Positions 41,838 to 49,820 of a stretch of DNA of 64,000 nucleotides are shown here, one piece after another (the stretch's first letter is position 1; the number at the start of each line of letters is the position of its first letter). Made by a program: the position numbers and the translations under genes. Below the pieces are notes generated by a model. The model was not told the origin of the DNA. It worked only from the letters and a program-made list of their open reading frames with translations, and did no database searches. The stretch comes from WRHT01 sp031550525 (GTDB taxonomy: Bacteria; Desulfobacterota; Desulfovibrionia; Desulfovibrionales; Desulfovibrionaceae): positions 124,001 to 188,000 of the forward strand of contig JAVBON010000014.1 of assembly GCA_031550525.1 (NCBI GenBank). The letters are read 5' to 3'.

Positions 41838-42641
41838 ATGTCCGGCGAAAAAACGCCCCGCACTCCCAGGCGCGGGGTATACATTTTACCTAACCTGGCC
41901 ACGGCAGGCAGCGTTTTTGTGGCCTTTATGGGCGTGCTTTGGGCCATACAGGGCGAATTCTCGTATTGCGCCCTCGCCATTTTCGGCAGCGCCCTGCTGG
42001 ATGGAATGGACGGAAAAATTGCCCGGCTTACCAACACCGCCAGCGACTTCGGAGTGCAAATGGATTCGCTGGCCGATGCGGTGGCCTTTGGCCTTACCCC
42101 GGCCCTTATGGTTTACCTTTGGCAGTTGCAGTATGTGGATGACCGCCTTGGGCTTGCCATATCCTTTTTATTCCTGATTTGCGGCATTCTGCGTCTGGCC
42201 CGCTTTAACGTAATGACCGGCAGCATAAGCAAAAAATTCTTTATAGGCCTGCCCATACCGGCGGCAGCCTGCGCCCTTGCCGCCCTGGTGCTTTTCAACC
42301 AGTTGCTGCCCGCGCAAGTCAAGCCGTTTTTGCCAGTCGTAACCATGGTGCTTACCTTTGCGCTGGCCCTGCTTATGGTGAGCACCGTTCGCTATTTTTC
42401 CTTCAAGGAATTCGGCTTTGTAAGAGAACGGCCCTTTCGCTGGCTGGTAATAGTAATGCTGTTGTTCGTGGTTATGGTGACCAGACCCAGAATTTTCGGC
42501 TTTTCATTTTTTATCGGCTATCTTATATCAGGCCCTGTTTATACCCTCTTCTTCATGCGTCGTAAAAATGCCAAAGGGCAAATAGCGCCAGCATGCGCTG
42601 ATGGCGATACGGGAGAAGACGACCCGGAAGCCGAGTTTTAG
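41838..42641 (+). CDS. pssA: CDP-diacylglycerol-serine O-phosphatidyltransferase
   Basis: Membrane enzyme of 267 residues that joins serine to CDP-diacylglycerol. The CDP-alcohol phosphotransferase motif is complete: DGMDGKIARLTNTASDFGVQ followed by MDSLAD. About seven hydrophobic helices are present. In phospholipid synthesis it acts just before Psd, encoded directly upstream. Two palindromic elements follow the gene. Confidence 0.96.
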   Translation: MSGEKTPRTPRRGVYILPNLATAGSVFVAFMGVLWAIQGEFSYCALAIFGSALLDGMDGKIARLTNTASDFGVQMDSLADAVAFGLTPALMVYLWQLQYVDDRLGLAISFLFLICGILRLARFNVMTGSISKKFFIGLPIPAAACALAALVLFNQLLPAQVKPFLPVVTMVLTFALALLMVSTVRYFSFKEFGFVRERPFRWLVIVMLLFVVMVTRPRIFGFSFFIGYLISGPVYTLFFMRRKNAKGQIAPACADGDTGEDDPEAEF

Positions 42642-42658
42642 CGAAAATTTAAAGGCTG

Positions 42659-42811
42659 CTGGATAGTGCGGTCACGAGGAGAATTTTTGTTCTCTGCCAA
42701 GGAAAAAAGGCTTTTTATTGAGGGAGTGTACTCTTATGGTACTCGACCGAAATGAAAAGACTTTTTGACGTAGGCAGAGGGCAAAAAGACCCTCGTGACT
42801 ACACTATCTAG
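42659..42811. repeat. Long palindromic intergenic element, copy 4
   Basis: 153 bp. The 21-base ends match as inverted repeats at 19 positions (CTGGATAGTGCGGTCACGAG with the reverse complement of 42792-42811). Arms of about 60 bases pair imperfectly to the apex GTACTCTTATGGTAC. Family blocks: GAATTTTTGTTCTCTGCCAA, CTTTTTGACG and GGGCAAAAAGAC. It starts 17 bases after the pssA stop and directly abuts copy 5. Confidence 0.75.
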
Positions 42812-42960
42812 GTACTGCCTCTAAAAAGACGGATTTTGTTCCCTTGCAAGGAAAGCGTCGATTTTAGGACAGGGATAGTACTCTAATGGTACAGCCCTGG
42901 ACAAAAATTGGCGCTTGACGCAGTACCGGGGGCAAAAGACGCTTTTTAGAGACCGCACCT
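42810..42960. repeat. Long palindromic intergenic element, copy 5
   Basis: 151 bp, directly joined to copy 4. The ends AGGTACTGCCTCTAAAAAG and CTTTTTAGAGACCGCACCT pair. The apex is GTACTCTAATGGTAC. It is closely similar (roughly 85% by eye) to the copy at 56081: both contain CTAAAAAGACGGATTTTGTT and TTGACGCAG. Confidence 0.8.
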
Positions 42961-42972
42961 AAGCTTTATAGG

Positions 42973-43022
42973 TATAAAAAATAGCCGGATTGCGCTGCAA
43001 GGCAATCCGGCTATTTTTTATA
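42973..43022. terminator. Strong bidirectional terminator
   Basis: 21-bp perfect stem, 42973-42993 with 43002-43022, ending in AAAAAATA/TATTTTTT with core TAGCCGGATTGC. It lies between the rightward psd-pssA unit and the leftward cyclophilin gene. Confidence 0.9.
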
Positions 43023-43092
43023 TTTTCACCAGCATTTTATCTGAATGCGGGGCAAAAGGCGCAGCCGGGCCTTTATTATTTAACGCGCGGCG

Positions 43093-43602
43093 CTACAACT
43101 CAAATCTGACCGCAGATGTTACAAGCACGGAGTCAACGGGAACAGCCTCGTGCTCACCCATCGGCTTGGTTTTGATTTTACAGATTTTATCCACCACATC
43201 CATTCCTTCGGCCACCTGCCCGAACACGCAATAGCCATACCCATCCTCAGTAGGCGCTGAAAAATCCAAATCAGGGTTATCGGCATGGTTTATAAAAAAC
43301 TGGGCTGTAGCGCTGTGCGGCTCGCCAGTACGGGCCATGGCCACGGTACCGCGCTTGTTTGAAATACCATTATCGGCCTCATTTTTTATGGGCGCATCGG
43401 TATTTTTTTCTTCCATGCGCAGGGTCAGCCCGCCGCCCTGAATCATAAAGTCCTTGATAACACGGTGAAAAATGGTGTTATCGTAAAAACCGGTATCCAC
43501 ATAATGCAGAAAATTGGCGACTGTGACAGGGGCCTGCTCATCAAACAATTCAAGCAAAATTTCGCCGGATGTAGTCTCCAGCAGCACCATGGTGTTACTC
43601 AT
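43093..43602 (-). CDS. Cyclophilin-type peptidyl-prolyl isomerase
   Basis: Protein-folding enzyme of 169 residues, cytoplasmic (no signal peptide). Conserved cyclophilin segments are GEILLELFDEQAPVTVANFL, FHRVIKDFMIQGG with the catalytic Arg, and AMARTGEPHSATAQFFIN, then YCVFGQVAEGMDVV. AAGGAAAA precedes the ATG at 43602; the longer frame to 43776 runs into a palindromic repeat and is not used. It is most like PpiB. Confidence 0.94.
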   Translation of the reverse strand: MSNTMVLLETTSGEILLELFDEQAPVTVANFLHYVDTGFYDNTIFHRVIKDFMIQGGGLTLRMEEKNTDAPIKNEADNGISNKRGTVAMARTGEPHSATAQFFINHADNPDLDFSAPTEDGYGYCVFGQVAEGMDVVDKICKIKTKPMGEHEAVPVDSVLVTSAVRFEL

Positions 43603-43647
43603 GCGTTTTCCTTTGCGCGCTCTGCCTTGCAGACGCATATAGATATT

Positions 43648-43792
43648 AGAAGTCATCTCATGAACAGGATTTTTATTCTCCGGCAAGCAGGGTTGGGGCA
43701 GGCCGCAGCGCGGTGTATGCACATGCACAGGCTTCGGCCCGGACCAATCTGACGCAATCGAAGGACAAAAATACAATTATGAGATAACTTCT
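43648..43792. repeat. Long palindromic intergenic element, copy 6
   Basis: 145 bp. The ends AGAAGTCATCTCAT and ATGAGATAACTTCT are inverted repeats with one mismatch. The interior has GGATTTTTATTCTCCGGCAA, GGTGTATGCACATGCACAG at the apex and CTGACGCAATCGAAGGAC. It lies 46 bases before the cyclophilin gene, in its promoter region, so the family is not limited to gene ends. Confidence 0.75.
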
Positions 43793-43812
43793 ATGACAGT
43801 GGGTACCATAAG

Positions 43813-43860
43813 CAATAACAATGCGCCCCGCAACAAAAGAAGCGGGGCGCATTGTTATTG
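43813..43860 (-). terminator. Terminator of the HD-GYP gene
   Basis: 19-bp perfect stem CAATAACAATGCGCCCCGC (43813-43831) with 43842-43860, 50 bases after the HD-GYP stop on the minus strand. Confidence 0.85.
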
Positions 43861-43910
43861 TGGCCGAATAAATATTTTAAGGCCGCCAGGCAGGTAATTG
43901 AAGAGCCTGC

Positions 43911-45113
43911 TTACCTTACGTTCAAAATCTTACCTGGGTCAAAGGGCCTTTCGCCCTCGCCAAGGCAACGGGTAATGGAAGGAGCGCCGTCCTCTCCGGT
44001 ATCTATTTCGTTTGGCTGTATGTTTTTGTTGTCCACAGTCTGCACCAAAAGCACCTTTGGCTTGGTAGGCTTGGCTTTATTGGATGAAGTAACAATGCCT
44101 ATGAAGCCGCCTTCAACCTCCACCACGCTTCCTACCGGATAAATACCCAGCATGCGGATAAATTGCTCCATAAAGCCGGGGTAAAAATCCGTAAAGCGCA
44201 TCTGGTACATAATGCCCAGCACCTTGTGCGGCAACATGGCCAGCTTGTAGGGGCGGCGGCTTGACAACGCGTCATACACGTCCATCATGGCCAAAATGCG
44301 GCCAGTAAGGCTTATTTTATCGCCAGAAACCCCGCGCGGGTAGCCGCTGCCGTCAAAACGCTCGTGGTGATCGTAAATGCCCAGCAAAATATCCTGAGTA
44401 AAGCCAGGCGTCTTTTTTACATGCTCATAGCCCAGCCTGGGGTGGCGGCGCAAAATGGTAAATTCTTCTTCCGAAAGCTCGCGCGGGGCGTTCAAAAGCT
44501 CAATGGGCACCATAGCCTTGCCCAAATCGTGAAACATGCCGGCCATGCCTACTTCAAACAGCACCTTGTGCGTAAAGCTCATATGTTTTGCAAACATTAC
44601 GGCCAAAACCGAAACGTTTACGCTATGGCTGTAAGTGTACTCATCAAGGTCGCGCAGTTTGCACAAACTAAGCAGAGCATCAGGGTTGCGGTTAACACTG
44701 GATATAATGCCTTCAACCGGCCCTTTGGCCTTGTACAGCTCAACACTATCGCCGCGCCTGATGCCGTCCATAAAGATTTTAGACATTTCAATGGCGTTAA
44801 CATATGCCTCTTTGGCGGCTGGCATTTCAGCCGCAAGCGAGGTGACAGGAGGCTCAAAATCCTGCACCTCCATGTCCTGCACGCTTTCGCCAAAAGTCGA
44901 CTCCACCGCTTCGGCACTGTTGGCGCTATCAGGCACGCTCCTGTCAGGATCTATAAATACCTCCAGGTATCCATCCTGCAAAAGCTTGCTGATAGCGGCG
45001 GAACTCAACGGCCCTTCCGTGGAAAACAAATATGGGTTGTCGCGCCAGCTTACACCCGTGTTGACAACATACATGCCCGGAACGAGCTGGTTAGTAGGAA
45101 TTTTTTTAGCCAT
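43911..45113 (-). CDS. HD-GYP cyclic-di-GMP phosphodiesterase-like protein
   Basis: Cytoplasmic protein of 400 residues. The N-terminal part (about 1-60, PTNQLVPGMYVV...) is DUF3391-like. The HD-GYP domain (about 150-320) has the metal and catalytic residues HSVNVSVLA, MFHDLGKAMVP, HHERFDGSGYPRG and MMDVYDALSSRRPYK. A C-terminal beta part (GSVVEVEGGFIGIV) closes it. Members break down cyclic di-GMP and control attachment and motility. There is no receiver or PAS domain, so the input signal is not evident. The ATG at 45113 is used; a GTG two codons earlier is possible. Confidence 0.93.
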   Translation of the reverse strand: MAKKIPTNQLVPGMYVVNTGVSWRDNPYLFSTEGPLSSAAISKLLQDGYLEVFIDPDRSVPDSANSAEAVESTFGESVQDMEVQDFEPPVTSLAAEMPAAKEAYVNAIEMSKIFMDGIRRGDSVELYKAKGPVEGIISSVNRNPDALLSLCKLRDLDEYTYSHSVNVSVLAVMFAKHMSFTHKVLFEVGMAGMFHDLGKAMVPIELLNAPRELSEEEFTILRRHPRLGYEHVKKTPGFTQDILLGIYDHHERFDGSGYPRGVSGDKISLTGRILAMMDVYDALSSRRPYKLAMLPHKVLGIMYQMRFTDFYPGFMEQFIRMLGIYPVGSVVEVEGGFIGIVTSSNKAKPTKPKVLLVQTVDNKNIQPNEIDTGEDGAPSITRCLGEGERPFDPGKILNVR

Positions 45114-45434
45114 AAACACCCAGTGCTATTATATCGGTTGCTAGGTCGCTTGAATCAAATATTAGTAAAATAATCAAGATTTATTAATATACCACTTAAC
45201 ACAAATTATGCATAATAGGCAATGTTCAATATACTCTCATTCTTACAGCAAGTAAGCATTGAATATTTATTGTCCATGCTCATATAGAATGCCAATTATA
45301 ACTTACCTTACAGCAAACCATTTAATTTTCCAGTATTATTTTACAGGCGTTTTTGCATGCATTCCGCCCTGCAATGCTTGCAAATAAACAACAAAAGTAT
45401 AATGTGCACAAAGTACAGCAAAAGGAGTTTTATT
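45114..45434. other. AT-rich divergent promoter region
   Basis: No gene is seen between the leftward HD-GYP gene and the rightward membrane protein gene. A 10-bp direct repeat CTTACAGCAA occurs at 45242 and 45307, and TTCAAT/ATTGAA half-sites flank the first copy. These could be operator sites; no consensus promoter stands out. Confidence 0.35.
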
Positions 45435-47336
45435 TTGAGCATGGTTCAAAACAAAAAATTGCCTGGCCTCGCTATGTTCCATATGCTTTTTGCATACATA
45501 TGCGCCATTGTCACCGTGCCGCTAAGCATCGGTCTTGGTATAAGCCTGGCTTCGGCTATGATCAATTCCGGCGTTTCCAGCCTGCCTGTAATTTTTTATC
45601 TTTTGTTTCTGCTAATGCTTGCCGTGGCGGTATTTGCCCTGCACAATATTTTTGCCCTGCATGCGCGCAAGCCAAAAGCGCCGCTTGACTCACGCCGCTT
45701 TATCGCCCTTGTTGCCGCCGCGCCTTTTATCGCCTACCTGGCAGTATACGCCTCAACCGAAAATAGGCCAGATCTGCGCGAAGTACTGCGCCTGTTCGAT
45801 TCCAGCCCCGGAAGCTGGGCCTCCATGGCGGTTTTTCTGCTGCTTGGCATGGCCTGCTACTTTTACTGGCAATACTCGCCCAAGCTGCAACAAGTATTCG
45901 GCCCGGCGGCTATTCCTTCGCCAGACCACACCCCGGCCAACACCCAGCTTTTGCGCCTGTTCGCCGCCGCAGCGCTTCTGACCGGGCTGGGCTATATTGC
46001 AACGCTGGTCTTCTCGCCCCCGCAAGATGAAAAAACCATGCTCCCCGCGCATCTGGTTTATGCCTTGCTCTTTTTTGCAAGGTGGGTTGCCTTTGGCGCG
46101 GTAGTGCTGATTTTAAGCGCCCCTGCCAGACTAAACCAAATAAATGCCTGGAGCAGGATAAGCGCCGCCTTGGCCCTATGGTTTACAGTAACGGCGGCCT
46201 TTGTGTTTTTTTCCATCGTCAACACTCAAGTATACTATTACCACCCCTTTCTGTACCAAATAAAATTTTTGCCGGTTACGGAACTGGTAGTGCTGCTTGC
46301 ACTGCTATGGCACGCCGCCGCCTCCGCCACGGGGTCCACAACCGCGCAAGCGCGCCTGCGCGACTTGTTTGGCGTTAATATGCCGGTGTTGGGCCTATTA
46401 GCCATGGGCTGCATATTTGCGCTTGGCACACGGCAATTCGCGGCCATGCTGCCTGACGGGAACGCCGCCGTGCTTTTTTACAGCCGCATGCCCTGCGCCC
46501 TTATCTGTATTATGGGCCCGGCACTCTGGGTGGTAATGCGCATAAGACGCGCGCCGTCGACGCATTTGCTTCGCTGGGGCCTGTATATTTCCACCGCCGC
46601 CGCGCTCAGCTTTGCGGTATGGATTGCAATATACTGGTGGGCCATTTACCAAAGCCCCGGCGACTGGGGCGGCACGGGAGCGCCGGGCGATCTCAAACGC
46701 CACGCCTATGCGGCGGCAAGTTTTATTATGGATAACAACCTGCCGGAACTAATCCTGCTTATTCTGTGCGCCATATATTTCCGCGCCAGCGGCAACCTGC
46801 AAGCCAAGCCATACGCGGTGCTTTTCATGCAGGCGGCGGCCTGGCTTTACCTTTGCAAGGCCGCCCTGCCCGCACTGGCCCTGGCTTGCGCTTATATTCT
46901 TGACTGGAACATAGGCGGCGTTGTGCTCGCAACCGGACGTGAGCATGTTGCAATAAACGACTTGAGCCTGCTGTATGCCATTCCGTCTATCGGCATTCTT
47001 ATTGGCAGCTCGACGAAGTTTCGCGGCAAAGGTTTCGGCCTTAAAACGCTTTTGGCTTGCGTGTTGCTTCTTATTCTCTGCGCGGCCATAATACCCATAT
47101 TGTACTATGTTGCCTGGTTTATGGCCGTATATGCGCCATACGCCGGCATGCCTGGTCAAATGCCATATATTGAAGCAGCCGCAACAGCTCTCAGCCTATA
47201 CTGGGACGGCGCTTACTTCAATATTCAGGAACCGGCCACGGCCGTTAGCTGGGTGCTGGGCATCTGCCTGTGGGTCTGTACCACATCCGCAACCGCGCAG
47301 CGTTACTTTAATGTAACCGACAGTGACAACAAATAG
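45435..47336 (+). CDS. Large multi-pass membrane protein of unknown function
   Basis: About 633 residues with roughly 14-16 hydrophobic helices, no obvious soluble domain and few charged loops. Aromatic clusters (IYWWAIYQSPGDWGG near 430) stand out. The shape resembles polytopic transporters or lipid/glycan enzymes, but I see no diagnostic motif. AAGGAG lies seven bases before a TTG at 45435, which is taken as the start; the ATG at 45441 is the alternative. The stop is ten bases before the DUF4261-like gene start, so the two genes form a unit. Confidence 0.7.
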   Translation: MSMVQNKKLPGLAMFHMLFAYICAIVTVPLSIGLGISLASAMINSGVSSLPVIFYLLFLLMLAVAVFALHNIFALHARKPKAPLDSRRFIALVAAAPFIAYLAVYASTENRPDLREVLRLFDSSPGSWASMAVFLLLGMACYFYWQYSPKLQQVFGPAAIPSPDHTPANTQLLRLFAAAALLTGLGYIATLVFSPPQDEKTMLPAHLVYALLFFARWVAFGAVVLILSAPARLNQINAWSRISAALALWFTVTAAFVFFSIVNTQVYYYHPFLYQIKFLPVTELVVLLALLWHAAASATGSTTAQARLRDLFGVNMPVLGLLAMGCIFALGTRQFAAMLPDGNAAVLFYSRMPCALICIMGPALWVVMRIRRAPSTHLLRWGLYISTAAALSFAVWIAIYWWAIYQSPGDWGGTGAPGDLKRHAYAAASFIMDNNLPELILLILCAIYFRASGNLQAKPYAVLFMQAAAWLYLCKAALPALALACAYILDWNIGGVVLATGREHVAINDLSLLYAIPSIGILIGSSTKFRGKGFGLKTLLACVLLLILCAAIIPILYYVAWFMAVYAPYAGMPGQMPYIEAAATALSLYWDGAYFNIQEPATAVSWVLGICLWVCTTSATAQRYFNVTDSDNK

Positions 47337-47346
47337 AAGGATGCGC

Positions 47347-48219
47347 ATGAGCCAACAGGAAGAACCGCTTAAAAACAGCCCGCACCCGCTGCTTGCCGAG
47401 CTTTGCTTCGCAAGGCCGGTTGCCTTGGATGCCCTGACGCAGGACAAAATATTGCAAACAGTGGGCAGCACGCTAGGCAGCCTTGGCGCCATGCAATACC
47501 GGCTGCTGCCCCCCAAAAAAGAGGTGTACAGCACGGCATTGCTGCTTATGCCCGATAGGCTGGAAGCGTCGGAATCAGGCCCGGCCGCCCTGCTGCTGCG
47601 CTTTGGCGTTGCCCAAACCGATCCATCCGACCCCGCCGCGCTTTTAAGTCTTTCGCAAACCTGGCAGTGGGACGAGGCCGAAAGCATTGTTTCGGCCAGT
47701 CCATTCCGGATGCAGGTTTCAGATGTCAATACGCTGCACCTGCCTTTACAGCAGCGCCTTACGTTCTTTCAAAAAAGCCTGTACGCTCTGGTCTCCGTCC
47801 TCTCCCCGCAGGCTCTGCATTTTCCGCAAAGCCAGTGTTTTACAGACCCGGCCGCCTATCTGGAAAACAAGCCTGAAAGCCCAGAATATTTTAATATTTA
47901 CGGTCTGGTTAACAACCGTATTTTTACGGCGGAAGAAGACGACTGCAAAGACGTGTTCATGGATACCCTAGGCCTTAACCTCCTTGGGCTGCCCGACCTG
48001 CAATGCTTTATAAAGTCAGGCGCTATCGACTACGCCGACATGGCCTACTGGCTGTATAATGTGGCGGATTACCTGCGTGAGAACCCCAATGCCCTAGGCG
48101 ACGGAGACGCGCTTATAGGGCTTGACGATGCCGAGTGGGTAATACATTACGACAACGCCCTTATAGGCCCTGCACGCGGGGTAATGGACATTGACCTGTT
48201 CCCGCTGGAAGATGAATAA
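47347..48219 (+). CDS. DUF4261-like protein
   Basis: Cytoplasmic protein of 290 residues. The C-terminal part has DVFMDTLGLNLLGLPDLQCF (about 205-225) and YWLYNVADYLRENP, which I associate with DUF4261; the N-terminal AELCFARPVALD fits as well. The function of the family is unknown. The ATG at 47347 lies six bases after AGAAGG; the ATG at 47341 is too close. It follows the polytopic membrane gene with a ten-base gap. Confidence 0.65.
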   Translation: MSQQEEPLKNSPHPLLAELCFARPVALDALTQDKILQTVGSTLGSLGAMQYRLLPPKKEVYSTALLLMPDRLEASESGPAALLLRFGVAQTDPSDPAALLSLSQTWQWDEAESIVSASPFRMQVSDVNTLHLPLQQRLTFFQKSLYALVSVLSPQALHFPQSQCFTDPAAYLENKPESPEYFNIYGLVNNRIFTAEEDDCKDVFMDTLGLNLLGLPDLQCFIKSGAIDYADMAYWLYNVADYLRENPNALGDGDALIGLDDAEWVIHYDNALIGPARGVMDIDLFPLEDE

Positions 48220-48309
48220 TAACGCCGCTATCCATCTTGAAGGGCACGTTTGCATTGTAATTTTAGCTGTTTTGTTATAAAAAATTGGATTAACTTTTTG
48301 GGGGAAATT

Positions 48310-48699
48310 ATGAAAAAAATTATTGTACTCGCCGTGGCCTGTTTGTTGCTGGCCTCCACCGCTTTTGCCGAAGAAGCCAAAGAAGTTGCCCGCGCGACTT
48401 TTGCAACCGGCATTGAAAACAGAGAGCCTGTTGAGAGCATTACGGAATACGTGCTTGTTTCCGGCGGCACCATTTTCTTCTTCGCCGAGCTCAAAAACAT
48501 GCAGGGCACCAAAGCCTCGCATGTGTGGTCCAAAAACGGCGAAGAAGTGCACGCCATCAACTTCAACGTTGGCGGGCCGCGCTGGAGAACCAACTCCAGC
48601 ATGAAAGCGGAGCAGTTCAAAGCTGGCGACAAGGTGCAGGTTGAAGTCATGGGCGACGATGGCAAAGTTTACAAAACAATGATGTTGAATATACTTTAG
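48310..48699 (+). CDS. DUF2914-type periplasmic protein
   Basis: Secreted protein of 129 residues. The signal peptide MKKIIVLAVACLLLASTAFA ends in AFA; the mature part carries VARATFATGIENREPVE, SHVWSKNGEEVHAINFNVGG and PRWRTNSSM, the typical Trp-containing strands of DUF2914. It probably binds something in the envelope through a small beta domain. The ATG at 48310 is preceded by GGGGGAAA. It is monocistronic, ending in a bidirectional terminator. Confidence 0.8.
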   Translation: MKKIIVLAVACLLLASTAFAEEAKEVARATFATGIENREPVESITEYVLVSGGTIFFFAELKNMQGTKASHVWSKNGEEVHAINFNVGGPRWRTNSSMKAEQFKAGDKVQVEVMGDDGKVYKTMMLNIL

Positions 48700-48753
48700 G
48701 GCCTGTTGGCACTAGTTAACGGATGCGGCTGCGCCGCGCTTTAAAGAATTCGA

Positions 48754-48801
48754 GAGGGAAGGGTAAGGAAACTTTTAAACAGGTTTCCTTACCCTTCCCT
48801 C
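48754..48801. terminator. Bidirectional terminator
   Basis: 19-bp perfect stem GAGGGAAGGGTAAGGAAAC (48754-48772) with 48783-48801; an outer CGGATGCG/CGCATCCG pair frames it. It lies between the convergent DUF2914 and rlmB genes. Confidence 0.85.
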
Positions 48802-48825
48802 GCATTATTAATCTCGGCGCATCCG

Positions 48826-49638
48826 CTATTTCGAGTTCTTGGCGCTTATAAAACCAAGCATTATGGCTCCGGCCTGGGCGACGTTAAGGGAGTCGAAGTC
48901 GCGGAGCATGGGAATTTTAAGCATGGTTGAGCAGCGTTTGGCAACGCCGGGCCGCAGGCCGCCTTCCTCGCTGCCCAGCACCAGCACGGCTGGGAAGCTG
49001 GGGGTGAAGTTGTATACATTTTCAGCCGGCTCGCCTGCATCGGCGCCATAAATGGCAAAACCCCGCTCTTCAAGCCAGTCAAGGCTTTGCGCCAGGTTTA
49101 CAACCTTGGCTATGGGGAGTTTAAACATGGCGCCGGCGGAGCTTTTGGCGGCTGCGGCGCCAAGGTAGGCTCCCTGGTGCTTGGGCACAATCAGTCCACC
49201 TCCGCCCAAGGCGTAAAGGGTACGCACCAAGGTGCCTATATTGCCGGGGTCCTGCACCTGATCAAGGGCCAGCAGCAACGGCAGCGGAGCGGAAGCGGCA
49301 GAGGAGGCAACGTCTTCCAAGGTGCTGAAGCCGGCGGAAAAAACACGTGCCACCACACCTTGGCAACTGCCTTGGTAAACGCGTTGAAAGGCCTCCGTTT
49401 CCAGCAGGCTGAAGCGCACTCCGGCGGACCGGCATAAATCTATAATCTCGTTGGTCTGGGCATCTTTTTTGCCCTTGCGTATGAAAACGGTATCCACATT
49501 TCTAGAATTATCATGCAAAATTTCTAGAACCGGCTTGACGCCTGGCAGCATGGAATTATCCTGATTTTTAGGCATGTTACCTTTATCAGACAACTTGTTC
49601 TTTTTGTCAAAATCCGGTTTTTGAGCGTTTTTATCCAT
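48826..49638 (-). CDS. rlmB: SpoU/TrmH-family rRNA 2'-O-ribose methyltransferase (RlmB-like)
   Basis: SPOUT-fold RNA methyltransferase of 270 residues. The N-terminus is Lys/Asn-rich and disordered-looking (about 1-30), then the substrate-binding domain. The knot motifs are LDQVQDPGNIGTLVRTL (motif 1), VLGSEEGGLRP (motif 2) and PMLRDFDSLNVAQAGAIMLG (motif 3, slightly altered from SLNVSVAAG). The ATG at 49638 is used; the frame opens further up with only a TTG. Closest to RlmB, which modifies G2251 of 23S rRNA; TrmH-like specificity cannot be excluded. Confidence 0.88.
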   Translation of the reverse strand: MDKNAQKPDFDKKNKLSDKGNMPKNQDNSMLPGVKPVLEILHDNSRNVDTVFIRKGKKDAQTNEIIDLCRSAGVRFSLLETEAFQRVYQGSCQGVVARVFSAGFSTLEDVASSAASAPLPLLLALDQVQDPGNIGTLVRTLYALGGGGLIVPKHQGAYLGAAAAKSSAGAMFKLPIAKVVNLAQSLDWLEERGFAIYGADAGEPAENVYNFTPSFPAVLVLGSEEGGLRPGVAKRCSTMLKIPMLRDFDSLNVAQAGAIMLGFISAKNSK

Positions 49639-49820
49639 GTTAAAACCCTGTAAACCATCGCGGTTGGGTTGATTATCGGGCAAAGTTAGGCTAATTGGGA
49701 AGTTACTCAATTATCAAACATCAGGTTGTGTTATCGGGCGTGCCAAAGCACTCGTCCAACTTGTGGCTATACTTTAACCGCGCATGTTGCAAGCGCATTT
49801 ACACATACTTAAAAAACGAC

